Below, one piece after another: positions 11,301 through 24,280 of a DNA stretch of 64,000 bases (within the stretch, counting starts at the first letter, position 1; each line of letters begins with the position of its first letter). Origin of the DNA: Kryptolebias marmoratus (taxonomy: Eukaryota; Chordata; Actinopteri; Cyprinodontiformes; Rivulidae); contig NC_051441.1 in the NCBI RefSeq assembly GCF_001649575.2, positions 14,724,222 to 14,788,221 of the forward strand, given 5' to 3'. Position numbers and translations under genes: made by a program. The notes beneath the pieces were generated by a model. That model saw only the letters and a program-made list of their open reading frames with translations, ran no database searches and had not been told where the DNA came from.

Positions 11301-12029
11301 CTGTTTGTGTGTGAAGAATCTATTCCCCATTAGACACTTCTTTTAGTGGACAATTCTCTTTTTTGTCTGTGCTACTCCTACTTTGCAGCTGTATTTTTTC
11401 TCATTAGCAACACCTACTGTTAAAGAACAGAACTGCAGCAGTGCTGGTCCAAACAGCAACAAACACTGATACAGTGCTTCACTCCGATCATGTGGATTAA
11501 TAAATATTCCAGGAAGAGAAAAAAAAATTATATTTGAATATTTACAATGTAGACAAAATGTTTCATGCTCACTGCTGTGTTACTGAAAGAGTGTTACACA
11601 TATCTACTGCTGGCAGGTTTATTAATGTTGCACTAAGCTTAATTTTTGTGAAATGTTTCTTAACTGTGAGTAAGGTTTTATGAAACTGTGTGTAATTTTA
11701 CAACAAGCTCTGAGTGTCCATTTTTTTAATTAGGTAGTAAAAGCTTAGTCTTAATATTTTACATAGAATTATATCTTTTGCTTTGCTGTATTATATCACA
11801 TTGAATCTCATCGTGCTGAATTAAACTCATATTAAATCACAATGTATCATAATTAAAGTATCTCATGCATCTTTAATGAATTGAATTGTCGGCAGTGTAG
11901 GTAAATACGTATCATATCACCCATGTACTTACTCAAAATGAGATAAATCCCTGAAAGTGAGTTAAATCTTTTAACTACAACTATTGGTTTCTGTTTGTAA
12001 TAATATCCTTGATTTAGATTTTTTTTCTG
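8373..12029. other. gene-free stretch with candidate conserved non-coding blocks
   Basis: No coding exon was recognised. Two blocks, about 9130-9310 and 9440-9720, are less AT-rich, of high complexity and free of repeats I recognise. The second contains an octamer-like ATGCAAAT near 9564 and a TAATGAATCA motif near 9710. They are candidate conserved non-coding elements only; this needs alignment to other fish. The rest is AT-rich. Confidence 0.3.
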
Positions 12030-12078
12030 TGCAGCACTTTGCTTCAGCTTTTGTTGTTTTAAAAGTGCTTTATAAATA

Positions 12079-12112
<34 letters not shown>

Positions 12113-12118
12113 CGTAGT
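12030..12118 (+). mobile_element. LINE-type 3' tail with (TAG)n
   Basis: GCAGCACTTTGCTTCAGC, then AAAAGTGCTTTATAAATAAA followed by about 11 TAG units, is the typical 3' end of fish L2/CR1-like LINEs, which end in a short tandem repeat. Confidence 0.6.
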
Positions 12119-12884
12119 GCTGTTTTCTGATGACACTAAGCAGCCTGGTTTATTCACACTAGTTCATTGAAATTTACTTGATAGGGGTTTTTGTGTGTGC
12201 AGCCACACAGTTTGTTCCATATCTCCTGATAGGTAGATAGAAACACATACGGCTTCCAAAGTGATGCATTGAATGCTACACTCTGTCCAAGGAGCTGCAA
12301 ATCTTTAAGACCTGCTGTAAAATCTATATCTGACCCCGTGGAGTGGCTGCTGTCAATGGTTGATTGACGACCTACTGCTTGTGTCTTTATCTGAAATGAG
12401 ATATAGACAGCCGCATGCTCAGGTCACCTCTGTCTGCTTAGTTAGGTTGTACACATGTCTCTAAATGTGACAGGTGCAATCTCCTTTAATCACAGCTTTT
12501 GGACCCCACTGCAAACTTAAGGTGTCTATTAATCACAGTGACGTTTGAGAGAGACCGAAGTGAACACCGTGGAACAAGACAAGACAGACTGACCAATAGG
12601 CTGCCTTTTTATCTTCTTTTTTCTTTTGATTGCCAAAGTTAGGCGCTAGTGCTCCTTTATTTATATTCAAAACATGAATAAAAATATATATTATCCACTC
12701 CTCAAATTAACTGCTCTTTACCCAGTAATTTAAAGAATGCCAAGATACACAGGACATGTAGTTATCTTGTTTTTATGATCTTAGCAATCAATGATTTTGT
12801 TATCAAGAACATTTCTAAATGAGAGGGCAATCATGAACCAAAACAAGGTTGTTATGCATGAGAATATTAATAACTTGAAACTAG
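12119..12884. other. unassigned sequence, no gene seen
   Basis: AT-rich unique-looking sequence without open frames of interest. Confidence 0.35.
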
Positions 12885-13205
12885 AATTCCTTGAAGGAAT
12901 GTATATTTCTCACCACTATAAATACCAAAGTTTTAAAAAAGATCTTGCACAGTCTAGTAGCACTCAGACTGTGAGTTGGGGGTGATTCTCAGCTACTATC
13001 ACACCAATTTGGAGTTCAATATCGGTCAAAATTGGCTTAGTTATAGCCTTTTTTGAGTTTGTAAATGTCGATTAGCTGTGGTGGCCATCTTGAGTTAGGT
13101 GACTCCAAAGGTTAATCAGTTGTAGAGATATATGATTACTTTTTATATATGATTACTTTACTGAGAGTTTTAATAAAATCCATGGGCTCACTAGCAGACA
13201 GAATA
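12885..13205 (-). repeat. dispersed repeat family R, copy
   Basis: Starts with the family head CCTTGAAGGAATGTATATTT, continues through AGCTACTATCACACCAATTT and carries the core GGCCATCTTGAGTTAGG, ending in AGCAGACAG. It matches the 25.3 kb copy head-on and the 24.1 kb copy in the core. Confidence 0.65.
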
Positions 13206-15694
13206 TGCATAAGTCTGGGCAGATAGGCCAAAAAGGTCCCCGGCTCTTGGTGACAGCCCTGCTAAAGAGTGGTGATGGATGGAATATTCATGGATTTGGA
13301 TTTTGAGTTGAACAACAACATACATTGCACAAACTGCACCAAAAATATTAAAAAATATATTAAAACTGATAAATTGTCTGATAGTGTGGATGCAACACAA
13401 TACACAACAGTAATGTCAGCAAAAAAATAAAAAATGAATGTTACTGTTTCAAAACATACATGAGAAGTTAAGTGTTTATAGAAGAGAAGCATCTGCATGC
13501 AAACAAATCTTTAGGTACATGAAAATGTGTTCTTGAAGGTCATGTAGTTTAATGTAAAAAATATAAAATATTATGACATAGAATCAGAGTTTTGCATTTT
13601 AAAACATGAATTAGGTGCTGCATTAATTTTAGCTATTTTTTTAGACTTGTGGGTCCCCAGTCAGCTTGTTTTTCTACCCTGTATCTACAATCTTCTCATG
13701 TTTTTTGGCAAAAGGGCTGTGCTCCCCACTGAATATTGAACAATTTCCATCCATCTTTTTGGCGGTTGGTGCAGCTAATAGCCTTGTCATCTTTGCTTAG
13801 GAGCTTGTCCCTGCCAAGCAAACTGAGGTTGAGCACTATTTTCTGCCCCCTAGTTGTCTATGCACCTCTGTGATGACACTGCACAAAAAAACATCTATAG
13901 TCATGCATACATTTTGGAGTAATTTACATTTGACTCAGTGGACCAATGGCTGGTTTTAAGAACAAGATAGAAGAAAAACAGCAGAGGTGTACACAGAGAT
14001 TTAGCTAAAAGACAGAGGTAAGGTGTGAGTTAATAACATGCCAAGAGTAATACAGCTGCTAATGTTGAAAGCCTTTGACAAAATCTTACATTTTAAAAGC
14101 CGTAGCCGACCTCTTCTCTACAATTTCATTTATCAGCATTGACTGAATCTTTAAATTTTCTGTGTGAGTGGTTTCATTAATTTCTATTTCCACAGTGGAC
14201 GACCTTTCACTACACTGTAGACTTGGTGCTTATTGAGTTTCCTGCCAGGCTCCTCGTCTCTGCTGAAATTACTCATAGTAAAGTATATCTAGGCCATTAT
14301 GCAGAATAAGCTGAACTGTCAATGGCCACCATACATGATTTCATTTTCATACTGCACTATTCGCTGTACTCAACTGCAGAGAGAGAGATGGGCATACAGC
14401 CAATGGATAAAACAAGACATAACCCCTTCTCATACATAAACATAGAACGATTCATAAAGTCAGATTGTGGAAGTGGGAAAAAATGTATTGCTGCCATGTA
14501 TAGTGGAATGCTGGCACTGAAAAAAACTTTAATACAGTCACTGTGGCTGTCTTGCAGACAAGACCTAACTTTACTGTAAATTTCATTATGGATAACTGTT
14601 GCTTGTTTAAAATAAGAAGCAATAAATACTAATGATATATTTTTTTCCTTATTGGGTGTGTCACCTTTAAGTCTAACCAGTTTAAGCAAAAGGTCTTTTT
14701 TTTCCTTTTTGTGAGCGTTTATGTGAATACTTTTCTAAGGTTTTCAGTAAATGAATGTTTTAAATAACTTTCCAAAAGGTTGATGGCTAAGCAGAATAAC
14801 ATCTAAAAAATGGATGAAATTGTACATTGCAAAAGTAAAACATACAGTACAGCACCCGTATGCATTATCAAATAGTTTAAAACATCATAATGTTGCTGTA
14901 ATGACAGCTAATATTTTGTGACACCAAGTTATAAAATAGTTTCGGGAAGCTATATTTTTTTCAACCTTGATTCAAATGGATACACCTAACCAAATGCGGC
15001 ATTGACTTCACCAAACAGAAAACAAAGACAAAAGTAAAATGACTGACAACCAAAATGTTTTTTAAAACAATACAAAATGTATGTAAAATGATTGAAAATT
15101 CACCTAGTTCCTGGTTGACCTTGTTTGTTGAGAAAAAAGAAAGGGACTTCTATACAGTCTGATAATCCTTGCAAGAGGAAAAAAAGAGAAAAAAATATTC
15201 TGTCTAAATCGCTGGTTGCAGAAAGTTTCTCTGCAGTGTTTTTAAATTTTAAACACCATTCTTGTCATAATGGATTCTGTCTTCTGTTTTAGGTTTATCT
15301 TTTTTGTGTGTGCTCATGTTTTGTATTCCTGTCTGAGGCCTCGTATGCACTACTCCAGATATTGCTTTAAATGAATTTTGTTAATCTGTTTATACTTTTA
15401 TTCTCCATCCACACATTCTAACAAAAATGCTAAAACACCCTTGACATGCCACTAGGTGGCAGAAACATTCACATTAATGACTTATCAAAATACCCAAACT
15501 TTTTTGTTTTTTAAATACTGTTTACAGTTTCCTGTCAGTTATTAATCATGTTAGGGTTTACCTCATGCACTTTGGTTACTTCCTGTTTCTGTGTACTACA
15601 GGTTTCAGTTTCTGAAACTCCTAATGAATTTGTCATTTTATTTCTTCAGTACAAATATTAGGTTTTACACCATAGAATAAGCAGGAGAAGGTAT
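13206..15694. other. unassigned AT-rich sequence, no gene seen
   Basis: Long AT-rich region. The open frames at 13191-13498 and 14322-14689 show no domain, codon bias or splice context. Confidence 0.35.
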
Positions 15695-15995
15695 GTAGGA
15701 GCCAAAAAGCGAAGCTCTCGATTTACCGGTCGATCTACGTNNNNNNNNNNNNNNNNNNNNNNNNNNNNNNNNNNNNNNNNNNNNNNNNNNNNNNNNNNNN
15801 NNNNNNNNNNNNNNNNNNNNNNNNNNNNNNNNNNNNNNNNGTTAGAGTGCGGGTTTTTGATGTTTGTCTCTTTCTTACTGTTTATTCATTGTCACATGCT
15901 GTTTTTATTTTGTTTTTTAATTATGTAAAGCACCTTGAAATGCCTTGCTGCTNGAAATGTGCTATACAAATAAAATTTGATTGATTGATTGATTA
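15695..15995 (+). mobile_element. LINE remnant interrupted by a 100-N gap, ending in (TTGA)n
   Basis: Left of the gap, GCGAAGCTCTCGATTTACC then GGTCGATCTACGT is the family A LINE (compare 7150-7190 on the opposite strand). Right of the gap, GTAAAGCACCTTGAAATGCC, GTGCTATACAAATAAAATTT and four TTGA units form an L2/CR1-type LINE 3' tail. The two sides belong to different LINE families, so either the gap hides a nested insertion or the join is artificial. A single N lies at 15953. Confidence 0.65.
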
Positions 15996-16107
15996 AGATA
16001 CTTAAGAAACTCCCTTTTCTTGCCGATAATCTTATTTATTTGGAAAAACAAACTCCCTATTTATGCTATGTTACGTTGTCATTTAACATATTCTACTTCT
16101 TGTTGTG

Positions 16108-16262
16108 TTGTTTCTCTGCTTTGACACACCTGATTTGAATGAATGAGTGATTAACAGGCTTCTGCAGAACCTGAAGACCTGCTGAAGCGCAGGAAAACAT
16201 GTAATACATGCAGGATAGTGGACCTCCAGGACCAGGATTGGACACCACTGGCTTAGATGCTT
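16108..16262 (+). mobile_element. hAT-type MITE fragment
   Basis: GTGATTAACAGGCTTCTGCA is shared with the 35.9 kb copy. The right end CCAGGACCAGGATTGGACAC then CACTGG is the terminal sequence of a fish non-autonomous hAT family. The left terminus is missing. Confidence 0.65.
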
Positions 16263-19200
16263 TTATATTGTAGCAACAAGATGCTACATGTAAAAGTGCA
16301 AAAAAAAAAATCCTCATCAGTGCCAGAAACTGCATTCTTTCCATATATTATTGTTAAAGCAAAACATACTCCAATTTGACATTTCCTATTATTTCTACAA
16401 GTTCACTGCTGCTGCAAAAAACACCCACTCACAAGACAAATCATAAGTTGGGCTAAGGCATGTCTTGCACTCTTTTATGTTGAATATGTTTAAAGAATAA
16501 TATAAAAAAATGACTCATACAACTGATTAGGCAAATTTGTCTTCCGTTGTTATATCACAAACTTGTCATATTTAAGTCATACAAACAATACACACCTGCA
16601 GACAAAAGAAAAACAGTGTGTTAAGTAGACATATTGGATCAATATTCAAAATTTGTAGGTGAGAAGAAGAATAGTCTACAACATCGGGTGAAATTTCACT
16701 GTTGTGGTAAACTTGTAACTATACCACTGAGTGTATATAAATGTGATGCTTTCTGAGTTTTTTCAGGTATTTACAACATTTCATGTGCCAATTTGTAGTT
16801 TTGTAGATGACTAAAATGATTTATGAAGAGTGCATTTGTAATCTTAAGGTAAAGTCTGATAAATGACTGTTAATTGAGTAATTCCATCAGTGTAATTAAT
16901 GCTGTGTGATAAAAAGGCTACATGTTTATCTAATTACTGGCACACTCATAACCTGATAATATAATAAACTGTCAATTCTAGTCAGCTGTGAACATGATGA
17001 GGAGAAGAAACCTTTAAGTATGAGCAAAAGCTGTATTAATACAATTTTTACACACAATAAAGCAAGACTATGCATTTTTGCATGATTGCTGAAACACTCA
17101 ATATAAATCATTTCCACCACCCCAAATGAAAACAATTTTTCTCACTTATAAAATTATTTTATGATATAAGTTTGATGTTTACAGATCCCAGTCCTTTCGT
17201 TTCACTTTTCCTAGTGAGCAAGTTACCGATCTTGACATATTTAAAAGTTGGAGATGGAGACAGATGAGCCAAAGATGTTGCAAGGTTTCTGCCGTTTGAC
17301 CATACACAGTGTGACTTCATGGTCTACAAGTGCCAAATATCTGTTAGTTACAACCTTGAGTAAGACCTTATGGAGAGACTGCTGCACCAGCTTTCTTTGA
17401 CCCTGAAAGGGACAAGTGGGTAAAGAAAATTAAAGAACCTACAGCTGCTTCTGGAAGATGATTTGGGTGCCAACACATCTGAGTCTACTGATTTGGACAC
17501 TGGCCAATTATGAGTGAGGATCTTTGAGGAGCTAAACTCATTTATTAAAGTCAGTCAAGAAAAGGAAATAGCTGTTGTTGGTTGACACTTATAGATGAAT
17601 ACAATATAATTAGATGTAAGCAGGAGTTTTACTATTAAGTACTTTAACTTCAACCAGTATGTCAACAAGAATAAATCAGAAGCATGTACCCTATCAGCAG
17701 TTTTTAAACAAAGACATATTTACACCTAAACTAGAAAAAAAATGTAGTCTTACATCACTAATAACTACTTCAGATGTCTCTTATTTTCTCTCTTACAAAG
17801 CAAGTTAGTTGAAACAATGTGCCACGTTTGATTGCCCTCCCCAAAGCAAGACACTGTCTGGGTCAACAATTGAGCTTCAAGGGCTGACGCAATAAGTCTC
17901 ATAACCCCCATCATTTCTATGAGGTTAGCTTGTATCTCGGCTCAAACACTGGAAAGATTTATGATGGGACCAGTTGGAGCACTCACAAGACGTTGAAAGC
18001 CTGCAGCTATAGGCTAACCTCTCAGCAAATGGTTCACAGCTGATTTATCAGCTCCTTAACATTTGCTGCAAACTCTTCTTGAAAAGATGGCTGCTTTTTT
18101 TCCTGATTTTCATACAGTGATAGATCAGGGTCATTGTTTGCAGCACCTCACACATTTGGACATAACCAAATCCAAGGCTACTGAAGGGATAGGCAGTGTT
18201 TTATTTATAAAAATCATGCAATAATTTTATTGATAGAACCAACATAGTAGTCATTGGTATAGTAATAGTATTACTACTATTGCTTTAGAACACATTGTGT
18301 TTGCCTCCCAGACAAATCACTTGTTCCAGTTGCAGGGATTGTTGGACTCTCTAGCCTATATCTGGCTGAGCTCTTGGTCTTGAATTTCCCAGTTTGGAAG
18401 GCATCAAAACACTCCTCCTTATATGTCCTCCTCTTCAAAATCATGTCAACGTCTCCTACACTCTGTAGGAATGCATTTGAACACACCTGCAGCTCTTACA
18501 GATTTAGAAATCGCATCCCAAATGTGATTCCTCTCATATAAGGTTAGATGTTGCGACTAGAATTTTAAGTGTCTCGGAAACCTCTTCTGTTAAGGCTTGG
18601 AGCTCAGAGTGAAAGAATTTCATTTTCCTTTTTATTTTGCCAGTTCTGTATCTGCTGTTTTGTGGCAGAAGGCCATATTTATATTCTGCTACAAGGGCGG
18701 CTGTGATTTGATGCCAAATGAGTGCAAATTCCTCACACCTGCTGAAGTTAATGGGTGTATTTGCACCAGCATATCATTAGCACTTTTTGTTTTGTGAATC
18801 AGACACTGTGACAGGCCAGACAGCGAGGTCAAATGATGTGCAAAGTCTGGAGCTGTTCACATACAGTCAATTTGTTGGCAATGCCTGTGAAGTCAAGGTG
18901 CTAGATCACTGCAGTGTTTTAGAATGAAAGGTGAAAAATGATCTGGACCTGGAGCTTTCTTTACCTGAAGCTTTCTTTTTTCTTTGTCTCCTGAAGAGCC
19001 CATTTACATCCTGCTCTTTGATCTAGAGTTCAGCAAAATGTGGGGCCAGGAGAGACATAGTAGAAAAATAGATGTTACCAGATTATCAACTTGTATCTCA
19101 CGTTTACTAAAGGTTACCCTAACTAGCAACACAACGTCACTGTCTCAGTGATCAAATTAAAATAAACAGATTAAAATATGAGCCTTGATAGGAACTAATT

Positions 19201-20794
19201 GTCCTCCATCTTCTGACATTTATTGAAGAAAGTTTTGCTCAAATGTCATGTCTGCTATTTAATAAGGTCTGTCTACCTGCTGTCTGTGGTGTAAAGAAGC
19301 ACCGTATAGTCTGGAGGCAGTAAGCTATAACACAATTGCAGAGATCTATCAGTTCTTGGCCCCTGTCCACCACAAACAGCTCTGCAGGTCTAGTTCAATG
19401 AAAACTGCACAAAATAATTTAACTAGTCTCTTTTGTTTTTGTTTTGTTTTGTTTTGTTAAACCAAAGTGTATTGATTTTTTAAAAGCCAAATCAGAGAAG
19501 CAGCTTGTTTACAGACAACAAAAGTTGTCTGTAAGTCAGCTGGGGCTGAACCCAAGTTTTCTGAGACAACTGAAGACTAGATGTATGAACTTAGCCCTCC
19601 ATGTTTCTTTGAAAATAATCAGTTCCCAGAAAAACGTCCAAAATGTTACTTTCCCCCCCATTTTTATTACAGTCTTATTGGTTATAAGGACTACTGTTTA
19701 CCACTGCCCTTACCTGGTAAAAGATGAACACTCTTGGATAATATGTGAGTTGCAGCTTTTGCTTTGTGTGCACATAAACCTACCTAAAGCCTTTCTTAAA
19801 AAAAAAAAGAAGCAGGAAGGCTTCAGCTTTAGTCCCAATTTGGGACTCCTAAATTGATTGATCATTTTAATTATTCTGTCTTTTGTTGTTACAATATCTA
19901 TTTTTTTAGTTCTTCAAGGAATTCCTGTCTATGTGGAATGAGTAACTAGTTGTTGACACAAAAAAGATCTTACCTGTTATTGTTATTTTTCTACATTCAC
20001 TGGCGAGGGTGGCAAAATATATATTTTTTTCTTATAAGCTTAATTAACTTCAGATGAGAGAGACTGACAAAAGCCTTAAAGATGAGGCACCGATTAAAAT
20101 GCTACTGAAGACCATACTAAGATTTCAGTCACAATCAAATGGTGATTTGAAAATCTAACAGAAATGACTGACATTACCACATTCAAAACATTTCTGCTAC
20201 TGGAACTCGCAGTCATTTCCACTGGATCTTTCAAGTACATAATGGTACAGTATGTTTGCGTAAATATTCAATCTGTTGGAGCTTGACAGCCTAACACCCA
20301 CAATACATTGAGGTAGCACTGCTACAAATAAGACTATACAACACCGGGCACCTCTCAACTACCAGGATAAGTAGTCACTCTTCCTAGAGAATAGCAAAAA
20401 TCGCATTATTGATCCAAGTAATACAAAGAATTGTCACAGTCAGCCTGTGTTCTTATTGACAGGAGATCTTGCTCCACAATGTTTCATGGGTTGGCCATGA
20501 TTCTAATTCCATAGTCGACTCGCAAAGCAGGCAAACTTGTTGTGGTTGTTGTTCATTATGGTGGTTTTCACTTACGTTTGGTTTCTCCTTTCTTTGTATT
20601 TTTGAGTCTTTTCTGTCATTAGCTGCTGTATATTTTGCTTTCTTACTGCCTTAGTTCTCATATTCCCTGCCCATTGCCAATCTCAGTTGTCCTAGCTCTA
20701 GCTCCTGCACATCTGCCCCTCTTCCAGAACACATACTCCCCAGTTCCTCTGGTTCCTCTGAGCTTCTGCTGTCTTACCAGCACTGTGAGTTACT
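16263..20794. other. unassigned AT-rich sequence, no gene seen
   Basis: No coding exon was recognised. A 3'-end scrap of the tRNA-like interspersed repeat lies at 17398-17432 (GACCCTGAAAGGGACAAGTG). The 137-codon open frame at 19444-19857 is T-rich, lysine-poor to poly-Lys, and lacks any domain. Confidence 0.35.
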
Positions 20795-20905
20795 GGGTGG
20801 CACTGTGGGGCAGTGGTTAGAGCTATCACCTCACAGCAAAATGCAGGTTCATTATCTTGCTGGGGCCTTTCTGTGTGGAGTTTGCATGTTTTCATTGTGG
20901 TCTAT
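20795..20905 (+). repeat. tRNA-like short interspersed repeat, 5' part
   Basis: GGCACTGTGGGGCAGTGGTT at the head and CTTTCTGTGTGGAGTTTGCA downstream identify the family. The copy breaks off after about 110 bases. Confidence 0.75.
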
Positions 20906-21764
20906 TTTGGAAGTTATACATACCTAAACCACTAACTGAATAATGTACCTCTTTGTAATGTACATTTAATTGAAAACTATAAATAAGATTGTTCAAAATT
21001 TTTAAACTACGACTAGATAACCTATCTTCCACCTTCAGACACTCACTCAAACTCCCAGCATGCAGTGCAGAGGGAAGCGATTGGATGAATATAGGGCTAA
21101 AAGGGCAATAAGTGAAAAGGTTAGAGAGAGCCAGCAGTGAAATCAATATACAGAATGTTGACATAACCTTCTACTATCCCTTTTTAACCACACCCTTGTG
21201 GCCTGCACACATACACACACACACAGGGATACTCAAGCTCACAAGGTCAAGTGCACTTTGTATTGTATCATCCAGGAGTTCACAAGGGACTGTTTAAGGT
21301 TAAGAGGAACATGTGTTGTAGCCGGGTGACTGCTCTGTGTGTGGGTGCGTGTGTGTGTGCGTGTGTGTGTGAGTGTGTGTGTGTCCGATTCCTTCTGTGC
21401 AATTGCTTTAAAATCTAAATGTTACTGTAATCAAAGATGTATTTTGCTCATTCCTCTTTGCTTACAGAATGTCTCCTTTTAAATTTTGTTCTTACTTCCT
21501 CTAGTCCTCTTGTGTTTTAGTCCTTTCTTAAGATTAACTAAAGGTTTGTAAGTTTGATCTTTTTAAGATCATACGAAAATCATATCTAAAAAGTCATAAT
21601 AAACATTCTATTTTGGTCACAGGCTTGTTTGGGAAATTAAGTGAAGATTAAACAAAGATGTTATGGTTGAGTGAATTCTGTTGGCTGAGGTGGTTCAGGC
21701 ATCTGATTGGGTTGCTTTCTTAGCTGCCTCCTTTTTGAAGAGTTCTCAGGCACATTTCAGTGGA
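20906..21764. other. unassigned sequence with a (GT)n microsatellite
   Basis: A GT-rich microsatellite with GC and GA interruptions occupies about 21336-21383, and a short CA run lies near 21210. No gene was found. Confidence 0.5.
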
Positions 21765-21935
21765 AGGAGACCCATAGGAGGGACTGTCTACCTCTTCTGG
21801 CCTGGGAATGCCTCAGTATCCCCAAAGAGGAGCTGAAGATTGTCACTAGGGAGAGGGATATTTGGGTTTTCCTTCTAAACCTGTTGCTTCTGTGAGCCAA
21901 CCTTGGACAAGTAGCTGAGACAGATGGATGAATGT
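21765..21935 (+). mobile_element. LINE ORF2 3' end, family A, plus-strand copy
   Basis: Reads LLAWECLSIPKEELK then VTRERDIWVFLLNLLLL, the same C-terminal tail as the 3.85 kb copy (LAWERLGIHPEEL, AGEREVWVSLLRLL), and ends with a GATGGATGAATG tail. Confidence 0.7.
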
Positions 21936-22113
21936 CTTTCTTTTATTCCAGTGCTTTAACAACTTTACTGCCTGCTGCCATAAAAGGCAGGTGATCTGAG
22001 CGTGTGATCTGTTAGCAAAATATTTTATGAACCACTGGAAGGATTTGTTTTCTCTTTCTTGTGATGGTGATAAAAGTTCCCGTGGAATTGTGCACGTTAG
22101 CTTGTTTTAGTAC

Positions 22114-22150
22114 GATGGTTCCAATTTACTGTCAATAAATTGGAACCATC
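22114..22150. repeat. perfect 15-bp inverted repeat (hairpin)
   Basis: GATGGTTCCAATTTA at 22114-22128 is exactly reverse-complemented at 22136-22150, leaving a 7-base loop. An unassigned minus-strand open frame (22097-22393) runs over it without recognisable homology. It may be the end of an unknown inverted-repeat element. Confidence 0.7.
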
Positions 22151-23243
22151 AACAGTAAACAAGTTTGGTGATTTACCCATGGCAAACAAAGGCTGCTCAG
22201 GGTGACATGTGACACCATAAAGCTGCAGAATCAGCAGAGAGACGGCATCCCTGTTGGTTAGAACGGGTCGTTGCCTGCGCTGTCTCTTATTTTCACACAT
22301 ACTTGGCTCTATGATAACCTCCACTGTCAGCTTATAGGTGTACCAGGTGGATCCTTTTACCTTGGTCACGATACTGATGTGGGAAGAAGGCATCTCAAGT
22401 CCAATTTCAAAGTGTAGTAGGGGTGACTGATGTCTGTAAAATTTAATCTCATTATGAGAAGGAAGCTTCCTTCTCGCTTTAGTCAGTCAGTGATTGGTAA
22501 CAATACTGTTGCATGTCATTTTGTGGCAGAATACTGCTTTTATGGCTGCAAAAGCTTTTTATAATGAGGGGGCTTTTTCAGACCTAATTACTTGTTTTAC
22601 TGTTGCATATACAAGCTGACATATACACAAGCGCACACATCCTCCTTCCTCAGACCAATTAGTTTCAACATTTAGCCCCTCTTTCTATCTATCTGACACT
22701 TTTATTTTAGCCTCGCTCCCTCTCTGGTGGTTTCTTCTAATTGGTCGTCTTGGGTTCTGAAACGTTCACATTTTTTTCCAGCCTCTAATTTTTTAGCGTT
22801 TATCACTTATGTGTATGGTTTATTGTTGTAGCCTGCAGGCTCCAACACAAAAACAGCATCTGACACTCGTAATTCACACAGCATGTGTTGACTTTTTCTC
22901 AAAACTAATTTCCTTGAAATCTGCATGTCTAGCCAAATTTGTTTTCACCCCGTTTAATTTGACTCCTGATCCAAGAATCATCCTGGTACATCTCATTAAA
23001 CTCTGCTGTACTATTACCTTATTACTCTACCAGTGGTCATGCTCTAATGAAGAGATATTAAGTTGTGGATTCATTACAAGTTTAGGTGTAGGGGCATTCA
23101 TAAGTGTAGATATGAACTAATGTGTTATTTGCTCAGTCATCATCAGGTCACCACATAAATGTTAGGACAATGGTGTTCTGCAATAACTTTTATTGTTCAT
23201 TTAAGAGCTTGCTTCTTGTGATTCAGCCTGAATTCATTATAAA
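22151..23243. other. unassigned sequence, no gene seen
   Basis: No domain, repeat or RNA gene was recognised. Confidence 0.3.
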
Positions 23244-24280
23244 CTAGAAGCACTCAGAGAGCAAAAACCTTCGCCAAGACCACTGTGTGGATCACCGATC
23301 ATAATCTGGATCACCACCAATATTTAATCCATTGTTTTTTGTGACAACCCCAACATTTCCTGAAAATTTAATCCAAATTTGTTCATTAGTTTTTACCTGA
23401 TTGTTCCTAACAGACAAACAAACAAACCAAAGGGCACAACGGAAAACAGCTTCTTTGGCAGAGGTAACAAAAGGATTATATGTAGGAGCATAGACACGTT
23501 TTTAACAAAGGGGTTGACCTTTGACCCCATGAACTTTGAAATCAACAGGCATCATCCTTGACCCATGAGGCGTCCAGCTGTGCAATTTGACATTCCTGTT
23601 ATACAGCTGCAAAGTTAGAGTACGGAATGATCTGTGACCTTGAACTTTGACCTTGAAGTAATGCATATCACCTGCCACTTTCATGCAAGAATTTTAAACT
23701 AAAATATCCTTGTGCTAAGAAGGGATGGAGTCTTGTAAATGACATGCACAATCTCCTGTTACGTTGCAATATGTGCTGCGTTTAGAGTATGTGATGAGGA
23801 TGACCCTCAACTACTACCACACTAAGTTATAGCTCCCTATCTGTAAAATTGACTGTGCTGTAGCAATTTTTATGGTGCCTAATGTTGTTAAGCTGGGGTT
23901 GCCATTTTGAACTGGTTTCACTCCCAAAGTTAATCAGTTGTAGATGTACAGCCAGTGACTACATTTTGACAGTTTCACTAAATTCTGCACAGTGCTTCAT
24001 GAGATTTTTTGTTAACAGACAAACACAGATGACTTTAATAGTTAAAGACTATGTTTAAAAACAGATCTTGTATGATCAATTAGAGCTTATAGTATGTGTT
24101 GGGAATTTGCTTAGCTGTAGCAGCCATCTTGAATGGGGTTGACTACAAATGTTACTGAGTTGTACATATACATCTAAGTATTACTTTCTGAGAGCTTCAT
24201 TAAAATGTGCCCGGTGGGTCATAAGATGTTTTGCTAATGATACAGACAAACGAATACATGTGCACACACACACAGACATG
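23244..24280 (-). repeat. composite dispersed repeat: CTTCGCCAAG block, TGACCTTTGACC block and family R monomers
   Basis: Three familiar fish repeat modules follow one another. 23244-23472 starts CACTCAGAGAGCAAAAACC and ends GGCAGAGGTAA. 23498-23690 carries TTGACCTTTGACCCC and a second TTTGACCTTGAAG. 23760-24280 holds two tandem monomers of family R, with cores near 23905 and 24125. The order suggests one long ancestral element or repeated co-insertion. No coding capacity. Confidence 0.6.

Noticed and set aside
22097..22393. 98-codon minus-strand open frame
   Set aside because: No recognisable homology and it runs into a hairpin; not supported as a gene.
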